Origin: Bacillus sp. AFS015802
Lineage (GTDB): Bacteria; Bacillota; Bacilli; Bacillales; Bacillaceae_B
Length of the DNA: 64,000 bases
Assembly (NCBI RefSeq): GCF_002561455.1
Contig: NZ_NTUP01000004.1
Location: 71,967 to 135,966, forward strand
Reading direction: 5' to 3'
Made by a program: the position numbers and the translations under genes. Positions 26,311 to 35,079 of this stretch are shown here, piece by piece. The notes below the pieces were generated by a model. It was given only the letters and a program-made list of their open reading frames with translations. It was not told the origin of the DNA and did not search any database. Within the stretch, counting starts at the first letter, position 1, and each line of letters starts with the position of its first letter.

Positions 26311-26778
26311 ATGGCATTCATTTCAATTTACACGATTGGCAGGTTGCGAGATCCTTACGACCATCCGGCGTCCCTTGGCTTTTATGACATGGGTTATAAA
26401 GTCATGCGTCAGGCTTATGCTTCGGGACATCTCATTGAGGAGTTCTCTTCAGAGGGTGTCGCCCTTTCTGAAAAGGCGAAAGGGAATGGGTATCCGGTAC
26501 TGACATTAACGGTGTGGAAAAACCTTCAAACGTTGTACCGTTTTACATATGGGGGGAAGCACAGTCAGGCACTGCGAAACAGGAACAATTGGATGGAGCC
26601 TCATGATGGGAAACATTCTTCATATGTCATCTGGTGGACAGAGAAGGTGAAGTATGTCTCATGGGAGGAAGCTTTCAAAAGGTACGATTATTATCTTGAA
26701 CATAAAGCTACACCTTATGCGTTTGACTTAAAGAATGCATTTGATGAGAGTGGGAATCCGTGTATTCTTAAGTTATAA
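26311..26778 (+). CDS. DUF3291 family protein
   Basis: This 155-residue protein matches the DUF3291 type: an N-terminal AFISIYTIGRLRDP strand and a later VIWWTEKVKYVSWEEAFKRY segment, a ferredoxin-like alpha/beta-barrel pattern related to antibiotic-biosynthesis monooxygenases. No catalytic role is established. The ATG follows TGGAGGGCAGCTT. It starts a run of small single-domain genes, each with its own ribosome site. Confidence 0.72.
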   Translation: MAFISIYTIGRLRDPYDHPASLGFYDMGYKVMRQAYASGHLIEEFSSEGVALSEKAKGNGYPVLTLTVWKNLQTLYRFTYGGKHSQALRNRNNWMEPHDGKHSSYVIWWTEKVKYVSWEEAFKRYDYYLEHKATPYAFDLKNAFDESGNPCILKL

Positions 26779-26808
26779 TCTGATGAATTCCTTAAGGAGG
26801 GAAATTCT

Positions 26809-27186
26809 ATGCTTTTTATGATGATCGTCAAAGCCTCCAGAAATTCCGAAGCGGGAAATCTTCCGAGTCCTGAACTCATGGAAGCCATGACGAAGTACAA
26901 TGAGGATTTAGTAGAAGCAGGAGTTCGGGTGATGGCGAAAGGACTTCATCCGAGTTCGAACGGTATCCGCGTTTCGTATCCGGAACCAGGTGGAGAGCCG
27001 GTGGTAACAGAGGGACCTTTTGAGGTCGAAGAATTAGTGGCAGGGTTCTTTCTCATCGACGTGAAGTCGAGGGAAGAAGCCATCGAGTGGGCCATGCGGG
27101 TGCCGGATCCACAGGGCTATGGGGAAGGTCAGGTGGAATTGCGTCAAGTGTTCGAAGCACCGGAGCAAACGGATAAAGACGAATGA
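26809..27186 (+). CDS. YciI-related (DGPF domain) protein
   Basis: This 125-residue protein has the YCII/DGPF fold; the name-giving motif appears as TEGPFEVEE near residue 66, and GFFLIDVKSREEAIEWA follows. In many bacteria DGPF proteins are encoded with ECF sigma factors; a decayed sigma-factor fragment lies 33 kb away, but none is adjacent. The ATG has a strong CTTAAGGAGGG site. Function is unknown. Confidence 0.78.
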   Translation: MLFMMIVKASRNSEAGNLPSPELMEAMTKYNEDLVEAGVRVMAKGLHPSSNGIRVSYPEPGGEPVVTEGPFEVEELVAGFFLIDVKSREEAIEWAMRVPDPQGYGEGQVELRQVFEAPEQTDKDE

Positions 27187-27253
27187 TCCCAGCTCAATTG
27201 GATGAAGGTATCTGGTCTTTGAAGTGAAAAACTGAAAGAAGGTGTATTAAATC

Positions 27254-27655
27254 ATGGGCTTACAAACACGCTTAGATGACTTTACCAAAATGCATGATGG
27301 ATTCATCAGGGACTGGAGTCACGCTATGAGCTCGGGTGACACCTCTTTGGTAGAAAGAATGACAGAAGATTACTACGTAGCTTTCTTTAAGAGGGGCAAT
27401 GAAAGACCGACAATTTTTAATAAAAGAGAAGCTGTAAATGGCATGAATCAATCCGTAAGTCAATTTCTGGGTGCAAATAAGAGGTTCGAAAATAGAGTCA
27501 TTCGATTACGAGATAGCGAGAATGCTGTAGTATTCTATGAACAATTAATTGTAAAAGATGAGGAAGTAGCAGCACGATTATTTACCATCGAGAATTGGAC
27601 ATTCATGAATGAAAAATGGATGGTTATGAGAGAAATAGAAGAACAAATCAATTAA
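27254..27655 (+). CDS. SnoaL-like / DUF4440 (NTF2-fold) protein
   Basis: This 133-residue protein fits an NTF2-like cone fold: an N-terminal helix FIRDWSHAMSSGDTSLVERM, a central AVVFYEQLIVKDEEVAARL strand pair and a C-terminal WTFMNEKWMVMREIE. NTF2-like proteins range from small enzymes to immunity or binding proteins; no active-site residues can be assigned. The ATG follows GAAAGAAGGTGTATTAAATC. Confidence 0.55.
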   Translation: MGLQTRLDDFTKMHDGFIRDWSHAMSSGDTSLVERMTEDYYVAFFKRGNERPTIFNKREAVNGMNQSVSQFLGANKRFENRVIRLRDSENAVVFYEQLIVKDEEVAARLFTIENWTFMNEKWMVMREIEEQIN

Positions 27656-27700
27656 GATCCTTGGAACGGCCTTCTTCTATACGACTTAAAAGGAGCGATT

Positions 27701-27916
27701 TAATATGTTGTTTCTTTCTTTACCGAAGATGATCCATACTTCCCGTCAGAACAGCAGGTCATGTTAAACTTCCAAGTACATAATTTTAATGAAACGATCG
27801 AGCATCTGAATCAAATCGGAGTGCCCCTTGCAAAGGATAAAGAAGTGAGTGAATTTGGTCAGTTTATCTGGATTAAAGATCCTGAAGGCAGACTGATCGA
27901 GCTTTGGGAGAAATAA
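27701..27916 (+). pseudogene. Remnant of a VOC family gene
   Basis: From 27704 an open frame encodes about 70 residues ending FIWIKDPEGRLIELWEK, the C-terminal half of a glyoxalase-like VOC protein, and it contains EQQVMLNFQV. There is no in-frame start. A good ribosome site (AAAAGGAGCG) and an ATG at 27705 are present but in another frame that stops after 20 codons. The likely history is an internal deletion that removed the first half and shifted the frame. Confidence 0.75.
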
Positions 27917-27953
27917 TGGGTGGGAGCCATAGAGTTAGGAGAGTGGAATCTAT

Positions 27954-29030
27954 ATGGAGTTAACATCCTCACAGAGTCAGGCAATCGATTATTTTACGGC
28001 CTATGCACTAAAGCATAAAAAAGAAGCGAAGGCGACCATTCATCATGTCCTGAACATGTCCAATCTTTCAGGCGAAGTGTTCGAACAGGCCGTTCATCAT
28101 ATGAAAACGTACGCTCAGATCGGATTACATTTCCATCCGGATCGACCAACTTCCACAATGAAGAACGTGGCGGAATCAATGCTTGAATATGGAGAATATA
28201 AGAGTCAGTTTGAAACATTCACTTCAAATGGGAAAGTGTCTCCCCATCCAGGTGGTGACCGGGATCTGTGGGAAGAGAAGTTGTTTGGGGGAGCCTATCA
28301 ATCGGAAGGGACCTTAATGAGTGAACGGCCAAAGTACGGGGCATTGAACCTGATGTTACACCCGGATGGTCCTTCCCCGCGGTTCGGTTCTTGTTACTTT
28401 TTGTTATCCCCGAAGGTCTCATCCCGATCGACCTTTACATACATGGATTCTCATCAAAACCCCTTTGAGAAGGGGACGTATCAAGAGTTTGATATGATCC
28501 TGGCTGGTCTTTTGGAAGAGATATTTTTAAGAGATTTTGCACTGGGAGAGAAGGAGTTGACTCCGACGAGGTTTATTCAACACGTATTGAATCACCTTGG
28601 TCATGGCAGGAAGGAACGCGTGGCCCATCGAAACCTGAATCACTATATCGAATCCCAGATTCACGGACCGGTTTCCCTGAAAGAAGACGTGGAAGTGCTG
28701 GTAGCCGATCCATCCTTCAAGGATACAAAGGTCGGTGAAACCCTGGAACAAATGTGTTCCAGGTATACCATCGATCTTAAATGGCATATGGGTTTTGTCC
28801 TTCAAGTACAGGAGGTTCCTTCTGATTTCAGGGGACCGTCCATGCCGTCCCTGGCAAAGCGGATCGCTTATAAGGATAGGATTGATGCCCACACAATCGG
28901 GTCAGCCGTCATGAGTTTGAAACGAGATCGGGATTCCTGGAGTGATCGGGGTGAATATGAAGACGTGCTGCAGGAAATGAAGCTATTGTGGCATGTCTTG
29001 GTGAAGTATGGAAGACCGCTTGTAAAATGA
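27954..29030 (+). CDS. DUF3626 domain protein
   Basis: This 358-residue protein has the DUF3626 layout: an N-terminal helical part, LHFHPDRP (near 58-65), a central GGDRDLWEEKLFGGAYQ block and PKYGALNL. The conserved HxHPDR and acidic residues hint at a metal or nucleotide-binding site, and a toxin-like role (fold related to ADP-ribosyltransferases) has been suggested for the family; I treat this as unproven. The start follows GGAGAGTGGAATCT. Confidence 0.72.
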   Translation: MELTSSQSQAIDYFTAYALKHKKEAKATIHHVLNMSNLSGEVFEQAVHHMKTYAQIGLHFHPDRPTSTMKNVAESMLEYGEYKSQFETFTSNGKVSPHPGGDRDLWEEKLFGGAYQSEGTLMSERPKYGALNLMLHPDGPSPRFGSCYFLLSPKVSSRSTFTYMDSHQNPFEKGTYQEFDMILAGLLEEIFLRDFALGEKELTPTRFIQHVLNHLGHGRKERVAHRNLNHYIESQIHGPVSLKEDVEVLVADPSFKDTKVGETLEQMCSRYTIDLKWHMGFVLQVQEVPSDFRGPSMPSLAKRIAYKDRIDAHTIGSAVMSLKRDRDSWSDRGEYEDVLQEMKLLWHVLVKYGRPLVK

Positions 29031-29046
29031 TTGAGGTGATGTTGTG

Positions 29047-29214
29047 ATGAGAAAATCATACTTGACGGTATTGGCATTAGGTTTTATTGTGATTTCTATT
29101 TTATTAAATTATAACTCTCTTCACAATGCGGAGCAGTCTTGTATCGCCAACGATAAGACGCCAAACGTGGAGAAGACTTTATTTGCTTTCAATTGGAGTG
29201 TTTCCTGTCGATGA
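29047..29214 (+). CDS. Small secreted or membrane peptide (55 aa)
   Basis: A 55-residue ORF starts 17 bp after the DUF3626 stop behind TTGAGGTGATGTTGTG. Residues 4-20 form a hydrophobic helix (SYLTVLALGFIVISILL), followed by a short polar tail with Cys32 and Cys54. It could be an exported peptide with one disulfide or a single-pass membrane protein. A terminator comes directly after it. I do not recognise the family; its partner may be the DUF3626 protein. Confidence 0.55.
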   Translation: MRKSYLTVLALGFIVISILLNYNSLHNAEQSCIANDKTPNVEKTLFAFNWSVSCR

Positions 29215-29217
29215 ATA

Positions 29218-29257
29218 AGGTCTGACTCATATTGAATCAGACCTCAATATTTTTCTT
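29218..29257 (+). terminator. Terminator after the 55-aa ORF
   Basis: AGGTCTGA (29218-29225) is exactly complementary to TCAGACCT (29237-29244), followed by a T-rich tract. Confidence 0.8.
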
Positions 29258-29289
29258 TATACTTCCCAGCAGTCAAGAGAGGAATGATT

Positions 29290-30051
29290 TTAAAAACGGA
29301 TAGTTTCTCCATCCTTGGGCACAAGCAGTTGAGTGGAAATGCCCTTATCAGCAGCATACTCTTTTAATTCTTCCCTGGACAGGGTCCAGTGATTGACTGC
29401 TTCCATATGGACGGCGATGATGGTCGCTCTTGGTGCAGCTTCTGCCGTTTGGAGCACGTCTTCCTTTCCCATGACGAGGGAGCCGCCTTCAAGGAATTGA
29501 TTGTCACCTGCGTTGACGACGATGATGTCAGGGCGATGTGTGCCGATTTCTTCCCTCACCCCTTCGTACCAGACTGTGTCACCTGCTACATAGAGGGTTT
29601 TCTCGTCCTTATGGGAGAAGACCACACCGCAGACAGGTCCTGTAAGCTTCAGGATTTCCCCCCGGCCGTGTTCCCCTTTTGTTTTGGCAAGATGGATGTC
29701 CTCAAAGATGGAATCTTCTTTCAGAACTTCCACGTGGTGGAAACCGTCTTTCCTGACGGCGGCAGCGTCCTCTTCACTTTGTACGAAGATGGTGATATCC
29801 TTCGGCAGTGCTTCTTTGGCTGCATCGTCATAGTGGTCCAAGTGCAGGTGCGTGAGAATGACAGCATCCGCGTCTTGAACGATTTCCTCAAGGGAAACCG
29901 GTAGTTCGACCAATGGATTCTGTTGATCCTGACGAAGTGAATTCGGGAAAGGAGGGTAGCTGCCTTTTCCCGCAAGGAATGGGTCGATGATGAATTTTTT
30001 TCCTGCATACGCTACAATAAGCGTGGCATTTCTGATCAGTTGGATGTTCAT
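29290..30051 (-). CDS. MBL-fold metal-dependent hydrolase
   Basis: This 253-residue metallo-beta-lactamase-fold protein has the metal motif THLHLDHYDD with His68, His70, Asp72 and His73, then GDTVWYEG, a further metal Asp, and VHMEAVNHW with the last His. It resembles UlaG/YwoC-type proteins; the substrate is unknown. ATG 30051 follows AGGAGCGAATGACTT on the minus strand. It is divergent from an Lrp-type regulator 130 bp away, which could regulate it. Confidence 0.83.
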   Translation of the reverse strand: MNIQLIRNATLIVAYAGKKFIIDPFLAGKGSYPPFPNSLRQDQQNPLVELPVSLEEIVQDADAVILTHLHLDHYDDAAKEALPKDITIFVQSEEDAAAVRKDGFHHVEVLKEDSIFEDIHLAKTKGEHGRGEILKLTGPVCGVVFSHKDEKTLYVAGDTVWYEGVREEIGTHRPDIIVVNAGDNQFLEGGSLVMGKEDVLQTAEAAPRATIIAVHMEAVNHWTLSREELKEYAADKGISTQLLVPKDGETIRF

Positions 30052-30181
30052 AAGTCATTCGCTCCTATTCTTTATTCATTTCTGTTAACAATGTATAGTT
30101 TAAAGCATAAGAGTGAAGGCATACATACCATAACGAAAGTGTTTTAACTGTTTTACTTTATTTTTGAAAGGAGTTTACAGG

Positions 30182-30589
30182 ATGCTGGATGAAACAGATG
30201 TAAGGATACTGGACGAATTGTCCCTTAACAGTAGGATTTCAATGAAGGAGTTAGGAGAAAAAGTTCATTTGACAGCTCCTGCTGCCTCTGCCAGGGTGGC
30301 GAAAATGGAAGACAAGGGAATCATTGAGGGGTATACCATTCGTTTGAATCAATTGAAGATGGGCTTCTCGGTCCATGCCATGATCCATATCTATTTGAGG
30401 AGCGCCAACCATCAACCATATTTGTCGTTTGTAAAAGAAAACTCCGAACATATTCTTCACAATTATAAAATCAGCGGGGAAAGTTGCTACCTTCTCGAAT
30501 GTAAATTTCAGAACAATGAGGTACTCGATGACTTTCTGACCAAGCTTAGTGAGCTGGTCAGTTACAAATTATCAATTGTGATTAATTAG
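30182..30589 (+). CDS. Lrp/AsnC family regulator
   Basis: This 135-residue protein has an N-terminal winged helix (DVRILDELSLNSRISMKELG, then LTAPAASARVAKMEDKGII) and a C-terminal RAM/AsnC ligand domain (GESCYLLECKF). Such proteins sense amino acids and form dimers to octamers. ATG 30182 follows GAAAGGAGTTTACAG. Divergent location from the MBL-fold gene suggests local control. Confidence 0.85.
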   Translation: MLDETDVRILDELSLNSRISMKELGEKVHLTAPAASARVAKMEDKGIIEGYTIRLNQLKMGFSVHAMIHIYLRSANHQPYLSFVKENSEHILHNYKISGESCYLLECKFQNNEVLDDFLTKLSELVSYKLSIVIN

Positions 30590-30609
30590 TAGCCATTTTT
30601 TGATGTGTC

Positions 30610-30655
30610 AGGACTTATCAGGTTGATCAGTGATCGATAGCCTGTAAGTCCTTGA
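30610..30655 (+). terminator. Hairpin after lrp-like gene
   Basis: GGACTTA-CAGG pairs with CCTG-TAAGTCC across a loop. The following T-tract is weak, so termination may be partial. Confidence 0.5.
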
Positions 30656-30732
30656 ATAAATAATGTTTTCCATCATAAGATGGGTCACTGAGATGGATGA
30701 CTTCTGTTTATATCACGTTCTTTCAGTCTTGT

Positions 30733-30885
30733 TTATTTTGCTCTAACCAACCTAAGATCTTCAGCCTTCGCCAACACACATTTCTTCTCATCGGAATTTA
30801 ATTCCACATATTCAGAATCATAGATCCAGAATATGGTGTATAACTCATCTTCGTATTCTACAATATCGCCGAGGTTATATTTCAT
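30733..30885 (-). CDS. Small conserved-looking protein (50 aa)
   Basis: A 50-residue minus-strand ORF starts at 30885 behind a strong AAGGAGAGAAA site. The sequence opens MKYNLGDIVEYEDELYTIFW, a beta-rich, SH3-like pattern with GDIV, and ends with an acidic-basic helix KAEDLRLVRAK. It resembles small cytosolic bacillar proteins of unknown role. No membrane segment is present. Confidence 0.6.
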   Translation of the reverse strand: MKYNLGDIVEYEDELYTIFWIYDSEYVELNSDEKKCVLAKAEDLRLVRAK

Positions 30886-31105
30886 TTTCTCTCCTTGAAG
30901 AAAATCGATCCATTCTCAGTAGACAGAGTATATTTTACCATTACTTTTTTACTATAAAACATTCTTTCTTCTTTCTAAAATGCGATTGAGATTGAGTTTT
31001 GTCATGAAACCGCAGGTCTACGCTGAAATTCATCATAAATTATTCTTATAAGAATGTATAAACGGAACCGAATCAAATTTTCAAACCGGTCCTTTCGGGA
31101 GGGAG

Positions 31106-31132
31106 CAAACGGACGTTCGTCTGTGATATAAT
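31106..31132 (+). promoter_or_regulatory. LexA-like box and extended -10 before toxin gene
   Basis: CAAACGGACGTTCG (31106-31119) matches the Gram-positive LexA (DinR) core CGAAC-N4-GTTCG at 9 of 10 positions. A TGA-TATAAT extended -10 follows at 31124-31132, so LexA bound here would block the promoter. A canonical -35 is not visible. Confidence 0.55.
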
Positions 31133-31164
31133 GGAAGGACACAACATAATACGGAAGATGGGGT

Positions 31165-31363
31165 AGCGGCTCACACTCCCAAGTGAAGGGAGGTGATACG
31201 CTAATGATTGCTGTAGGAGATGTATTACAAATCATGATTGCCTTTGGAACATTGATTGTAGCAATTGTCGCGGTTACGCAAAAAAAGAAGTAACCATCGT
31301 CCCCACCGCTCATGAGGATCATTAATGATTACTTCTGTTTCGATTGACTCTGAGTGAGCCGCT
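31165..31363 (+). ncRNA. Structured toxin mRNA leader/tail pairing
   Basis: AGCGGCTCAC (31165-31174) in the leader is exactly complementary to GTGAGCCGCT (31354-31363) past the ORF. Within the leader CACTCCC can pair with the GGGAGGTG ribosome site. Both features are typical of type I toxin mRNAs, which are translationally silent until processed. Confidence 0.5.
31204..31293 (+). CDS. Holin-like type I toxin candidate (29 aa)
   Basis: This 29-residue peptide starts at ATG 31204 behind GGGAGGTGATACGCTA. It has one membrane helix (VLQIMIAFGTLIVAIVAV) and a QKKK tail, the pattern of the putative holin-like toxin (Hol-Tox) family and of Fst/TxpA-type type I toxins. Such peptides insert in the membrane and are controlled by an antisense RNA. 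The leader sequesters the ribosome site, the 5' and 3' parts of the RNA pair, and the promoter carries an SOS-like box. Toxicity is inferred. Confidence 0.65.
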   Translation: MIAVGDVLQIMIAFGTLIVAIVAVTQKKK

Positions 31364-31389
31364 GCACTTTCGATGCAGTTTATGTTGTG

Positions 31390-31423
31390 GAGGAGTCCTG
31401 ATTGCCGTCAGGGCTCCTTTTTT
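31390..31423 (+). terminator. Terminator of toxin transcript
   Basis: GGAGTCCTGA pairs with TCAGGGCTCC around TTGCCG, followed by T6. A minus-strand TATAAT lies at 31448-31443 beyond it and could start an antisense RNA back across the toxin 3' region. Confidence 0.7.
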
Positions 31424-31520
31424 AGTGTATTTAACTACCCTTATTATATACATAACTCCATTCGTTAGTAAAGAATAGTGAATAGATAGATGGAGCAGTG
31501 CCAATAATAAAATAAAATGA

Positions 31521-31549
31521 TTGACAAATTTAACCTGTATCGTATAGAT
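31521..31549 (+). promoter_or_regulatory. ileS promoter
   Basis: A perfect TTGACA (31521-31526) precedes TATAGA (31543-31548) at 16 bp spacing, about 30 bp before the T-box leader. Confidence 0.65.
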
Positions 31550-31577
31550 TGTTTATAACATATATTGGATCACTTAC

Positions 31578-31854
31578 ATTCCATGACGAGAACGAGTAGG
31601 TATGGTGTCTGTTCTACAGAGAGTTGACGAGTTGGTGGAAGTCAACGTTCAGATCATATTGAATATCCTCTCCGAGAAGCAAAGCTGAAGGTACTTTAAG
31701 CTTTGACGGGTTTCCGCCGTTACAAGGAACGCGTATGATTGTACGTTGCATGAGTGCTGTCACGTAAACTTGAAGTCGGGTTTATGGACAGAATCAGGGT
31801 GGTATCGCGGGTATTAACTCGTCCCTAACTAAGGTTAGGGGCGGGTTTTTTTAT
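31578..31854 (+). promoter_or_regulatory. T-box riboswitch (isoleucine) of ileS
   Basis: A roughly 280-nt leader ends with the T-box sequence AGGGTGGTATCGCGG (31796-31810). A terminator follows in which CCCTAAC pairs with GTTAGGG and the tail is CGGGTTTTTTT. Stem I carries the GAGTA loop-E-type element, and GAATATCCTC supplies an ATC specifier codon at 31665-31667, matching isoleucine. Uncharged tRNA-Ile should stabilise the antiterminator and switch the synthetase on. Confidence 0.92.
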
Positions 31855-31880
31855 TTATAAAAAATGAAAGTAGTGATGAC

Positions 31881-34800
31881 ATGGAAAAGGTAAATGTAAA
31901 CGAAAAGTCGGTAGATAGAGAGCAGCGGATCCAGGATTTCTGGAATTCGAATCATATTTTTGAAAAATCAGTGGCCAACCGTGAAGGGGAAAAGACATTC
32001 GTGTTCTACGAAGGTCCCCCGACGGCCAACGGTCTTCCGCATGCAGGCCATGTCCTCGGCCGTGTGATCAAAGATTTCGTCGCCAGGTATCAGACGATGC
32101 GGGGGTATCAAGTGAAACGGAAGGCAGGATGGGATACCCACGGACTGCCGGTGGAACTCGGTGTTGAAAAGAAGATCGGCGTCTCGGGTAAACAGGAAAT
32201 CGAGGAATACGGGGTAGAGAGATTCATTGAAGAGTGTAAAAAAAGTGTGTTCGATTATGAGAGACAGTGGCGTACGTTCACCGAAGCCATCGGATACTGG
32301 GTGGATATGGATGATCCTTATGTGACCCTTCAAAATGATTATATCGAGAGTGTCTGGCACATCCTTTCTAAGATCCATGAGAAAGGTTTGCTCTATCAGG
32401 GACATCGGGTCGTCCCGTACTGCCCGAGCTGTCAAACGTCCCTCAGCTCCCATGAGGTAGCCCAAGGATACAAGGATGTAAAAGATCTGTCAGCGACAGC
32501 CAAGTTCAAGGTGGATGGAAAAGAGCATGAATACTTTCTTGGATGGACGACGACACCGTGGACGCTTCCGTCAAATGTCGCCCTTGCCGTCCATGAAGAC
32601 GTGGATTACGTTAAAGCCAGGCGTGGAGAAGAGACCTACATCCTGGCGAAAAAACTGGTGAACGAGGTGCTGGGAGAAGACGTTGAAGTGGTCAGTGAGC
32701 ATAAAGGACGGGAATTCGTTGGCGTTTCATATCAACCGCCTTTCAACAATCTCAAGCTTAACCGCGGCCATGAAGTAATTGCGGCAGGATTTGTCACCGA
32801 CGACAGCGGAACAGGGATCGTTCATCTGGCCCCTGCACACGGGGAAGATGATTACAATGCCATCAAAGAAAGCGGATTGGATTTCGTCAATATCGTGGAT
32901 GAAAAGGGCTGTTACACCAGTGAGTTCAAGCCTCTTGAAGGGGAGTTCACAAAGGACAGCGATGTGAAAATCATCAAAATGCTGGCAGACAGCAACCTTC
33001 TTTTTTCCAAAGAGAAATATGAACACAGCTATCCGCACTGCTGGCGCTGTGATTCACCCCTCATCTACTACGCAATGGAAGGCTGGTTCATCAAGACAAC
33101 AACTATAAAAGACACGATCATCAAGAACAATAAATCCGTCGAGTGGTATCCGGATCATATGAAAGAGGGACGATTCGGAAAGTTCCTCGAAAACATGGTC
33201 GATTGGAATCTGGGCAGGAACCGTTACTGGGGAACACCGCTGAACGTCTGGGTTTGCGGGGATTGTGACCATCAATTCGTCCCGGGAAGCGTTGCCGAGC
33301 TGAAAGCACATGCGAAAAGCGGCTGGAGAGAGGGTCTTGAGCTTCATAAACCATACGTCGACGAAGCGACCGTGGAATGTCCGTCCTGCTCCCATGAGAT
33401 GAGGAGGACGAAAGAAGTCATCGATGTCTGGTTCGACAGCGGTTCGATGCCATTTGCCCAATACCATTATCCATTCGAGAATGAAAAGTTATTCCAACAA
33501 CAATTCCCTGCGGATGTGATCGCGGAAGGAGTGGACCAGACAAGAGGGTGGTTCTACAGCCTGTTGACAGTTTCTTCCCTCTTCACAGGCAAAGCTCCTT
33601 ATAAGCGAGTCTTATCACTCGGACATATCCTCGATGAAGACGGACGAAAAATGTCCAAGAGTAAAGGGAATGTCATGAATCCAATGGAACTCGTCGATAA
33701 GTTTGGCGCCGATGCTCTCAGATGGGCATTGCTCGCAGACAGTGCTCCATGGAATAATAAACGCTTCTCGGAAAACGTCGTCAGCCAGGCAAAATCAAAG
33801 ATGGTCGACACACTGAATAACGTTCATTCCTTTTACACCCTGTATGCGGTGATTGATGGATTTGATCCTGAAAAGCATGAAGCTGGAACGCCTTCGCTGC
33901 TCGATCAGTGGATGGTATCACGATTGAATACGGTCATCACAAATGTAACGGAACATTTAGATGGGTATGACTTTACGGCAGGAGCGAGAGAATTATCCAT
34001 CCTGGTTGATCAAGTGAGTAACTGGTATATCCGCCGGTCACGTGAACGCTTTTGGAGCGAAGGGTTGGATGAAGATAAACTGGCGGCGTATCACACGTTA
34101 CATCGAGTATTGATCAGTGTGAGCCGGTTACTGGCACCGTTCACGCCGTTCATCGCAGAAGATATCCATATGAATCTGACAGGTGAAAGCGTGCATCTGG
34201 CCGATTTCCCTAAAGCTGAACAAGATGAGATCAACCCGGCCCTTGAACTAGAAATGGATCATGTGCTGCAAGTCGTGGAGCTTGCCCGGTCCGCCCGGAA
34301 TGTGACAAGCATCAAAACGAAACAGCCCTTATCAGAGCTTACGGTCGTTGGTTCCAAAAAAGATACAGAACCTCTTCAGAAATATAAATACATCATAAAA
34401 GATGAAATCAATGTGAAGAACGTTCAATTGCAGGACAACGCAGGAGATTCCGTGCAGTATGAACTGAAGCTGAACTTCCCGACTGCCGGTCCGAAACTCG
34501 GGAAGCTGGTAGGCGTGGCGCAGAAGCATTTACAAACCTTATCTTCTGAAGAAGCAAAGAAGGTTGTAGAACAAGGCTATGTGGAATTTGAATCTCCTAA
34601 CGGGGAAAAGGTTTCGGTTGAGAAGGATGACCTGATCGTTCATCAAAAAACCCATCAAGGCTTGGAGATGGCTTCAAACGCTCAGTTCAGCGCATTCCTG
34701 GATACAACCATCACAGAGGATCTGCGTAAAGAAGGGAAAGCCCGTGAGCTGGTTCGTGCCGTCCAGCAATACCGTAAAGAATTGAATCTGCCGGTGGAAC

Positions 34801-34973
34801 AGCGCGTGCGTCTTTTGTTGGATGTGGATGATTCCATGAAAGAGGTAATAGAGCAATTTGAAGATTTACTGCAGGGCAGCCTCTTGATCAAGAGCATGAG
34901 GTTTGAGAAGAGAGAAAACATGAAGGCCGTCGATATGGATGGAGACCGTGTAGGGATCTTTGTAGAAGTGTAA
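31881..34973 (+). CDS. ileS: Isoleucyl-tRNA synthetase, type 2 (IleS2)
   Basis: This 1030-residue class Ia synthetase charges tRNA-Ile. The HIGH motif is HAGH at 54-57, KMSKS lies near 590, and the CP1 editing domain includes [12 protein letters not shown]. Length and sequence ([24 protein letters not shown]) mark the eukaryote-like type 2 group, which resists mupirocin, rather than the 920-residue housekeeping type 1. The canonical HxGH order differs from that of hyper-resistant MupA. A T-box leader controls it. A second ileS probably exists elsewhere in the genome. Confidence 0.93.
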   Translation: MEKVNVNEKSVDREQRIQDFWNSNHIFEKSVANREGEKTFVFYEGPPTANGLPHAGHVLGRVIKDFVARYQTMRGYQVKRKAGWDTHGLPVELGVEKKIGVSGKQEIEEYGVERFIEECKKSVFDYERQWRTFTEAIGYWVDMDDPYVTLQNDYIESVWHILSKIHEKGLLYQGHRVVPYCPSCQTSLSSHEVAQGYKDVKDLSATAKFKVDGKEHEYFLGWTTTPWTLPSNVALAVHEDVDYVKARRGEETYILAKKLVNEVLGEDVEVVSEHKGREFVGVSYQPPFNNLKLNRGHEVIAAGFVTDDSGTGIVHLAPAHGEDDYNAIKESGLDFVNIVDEKGCYTSEFKPLEGEFTKDSDVKIIKMLADSNLLFSKEKYEHSYPHCWRCDSPLIYYAMEGWFIKTTTIKDTIIKNNKSVEWYPDHMKEGRFGKFLENMVDWNLGRNRYWGTPLNVWVCGDCDHQFVPGSVAELKAHAKSGWREGLELHKPYVDEATVECPSCSHEMRRTKEVIDVWFDSGSMPFAQYHYPFENEKLFQQQFPADVIAEGVDQTRGWFYSLLTVSSLFTGKAPYKRVLSLGHILDEDGRKMSKSKGNVMNPMELVDKFGADALRWALLADSAPWNNKRFSENVVSQAKSKMVDTLNNVHSFYTLYAVIDGFDPEKHEAGTPSLLDQWMVSRLNTVITNVTEHLDGYDFTAGARELSILVDQVSNWYIRRSRERFWSEGLDEDKLAAYHTLHRVLISVSRLLAPFTPFIAEDIHMNLTGESVHLADFPKAEQDEINPALELEMDHVLQVVELARSARNVTSIKTKQPLSELTVVGSKKDTEPLQKYKYIIKDEINVKNVQLQDNAGDSVQYELKLNFPTAGPKLGKLVGVAQKHLQTLSSEEAKKVVEQGYVEFESPNGEKVSVEKDDLIVHQKTHQGLEMASNAQFSAFLDTTITEDLRKEGKARELVRAVQQYRKELNLPVEQRVRLLLDVDDSMKEVIEQFEDLLQGSLLIKSMRFEKRENMKAVDMDGDRVGIFVEV

Positions 34974-34977
34974 TGAA

Positions 34978-35016
34978 AAGAAGGGCTTACCCAAACGAGG
35001 GTGAGCCCTTTTTTGG
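34978..35016 (+). terminator. Terminator after ileS
   Basis: AAGGGCTTACCC pairs with GGGTGAGCCCTT around AAACGA, followed by Ts. Confidence 0.82.
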
Positions 35017-35079
35017 GGAGATTTGTCTTGAGTAAATGATTATTATTTGAAATAATTGGTAGAAAGGATGTGACTGCAT

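Noticed and set aside
31002-31322. 106-codon minus-strand ORF over the toxin locus
   Set aside because: It has no ribosome site, and its sequence is the antisense of the toxin ORF and leader.
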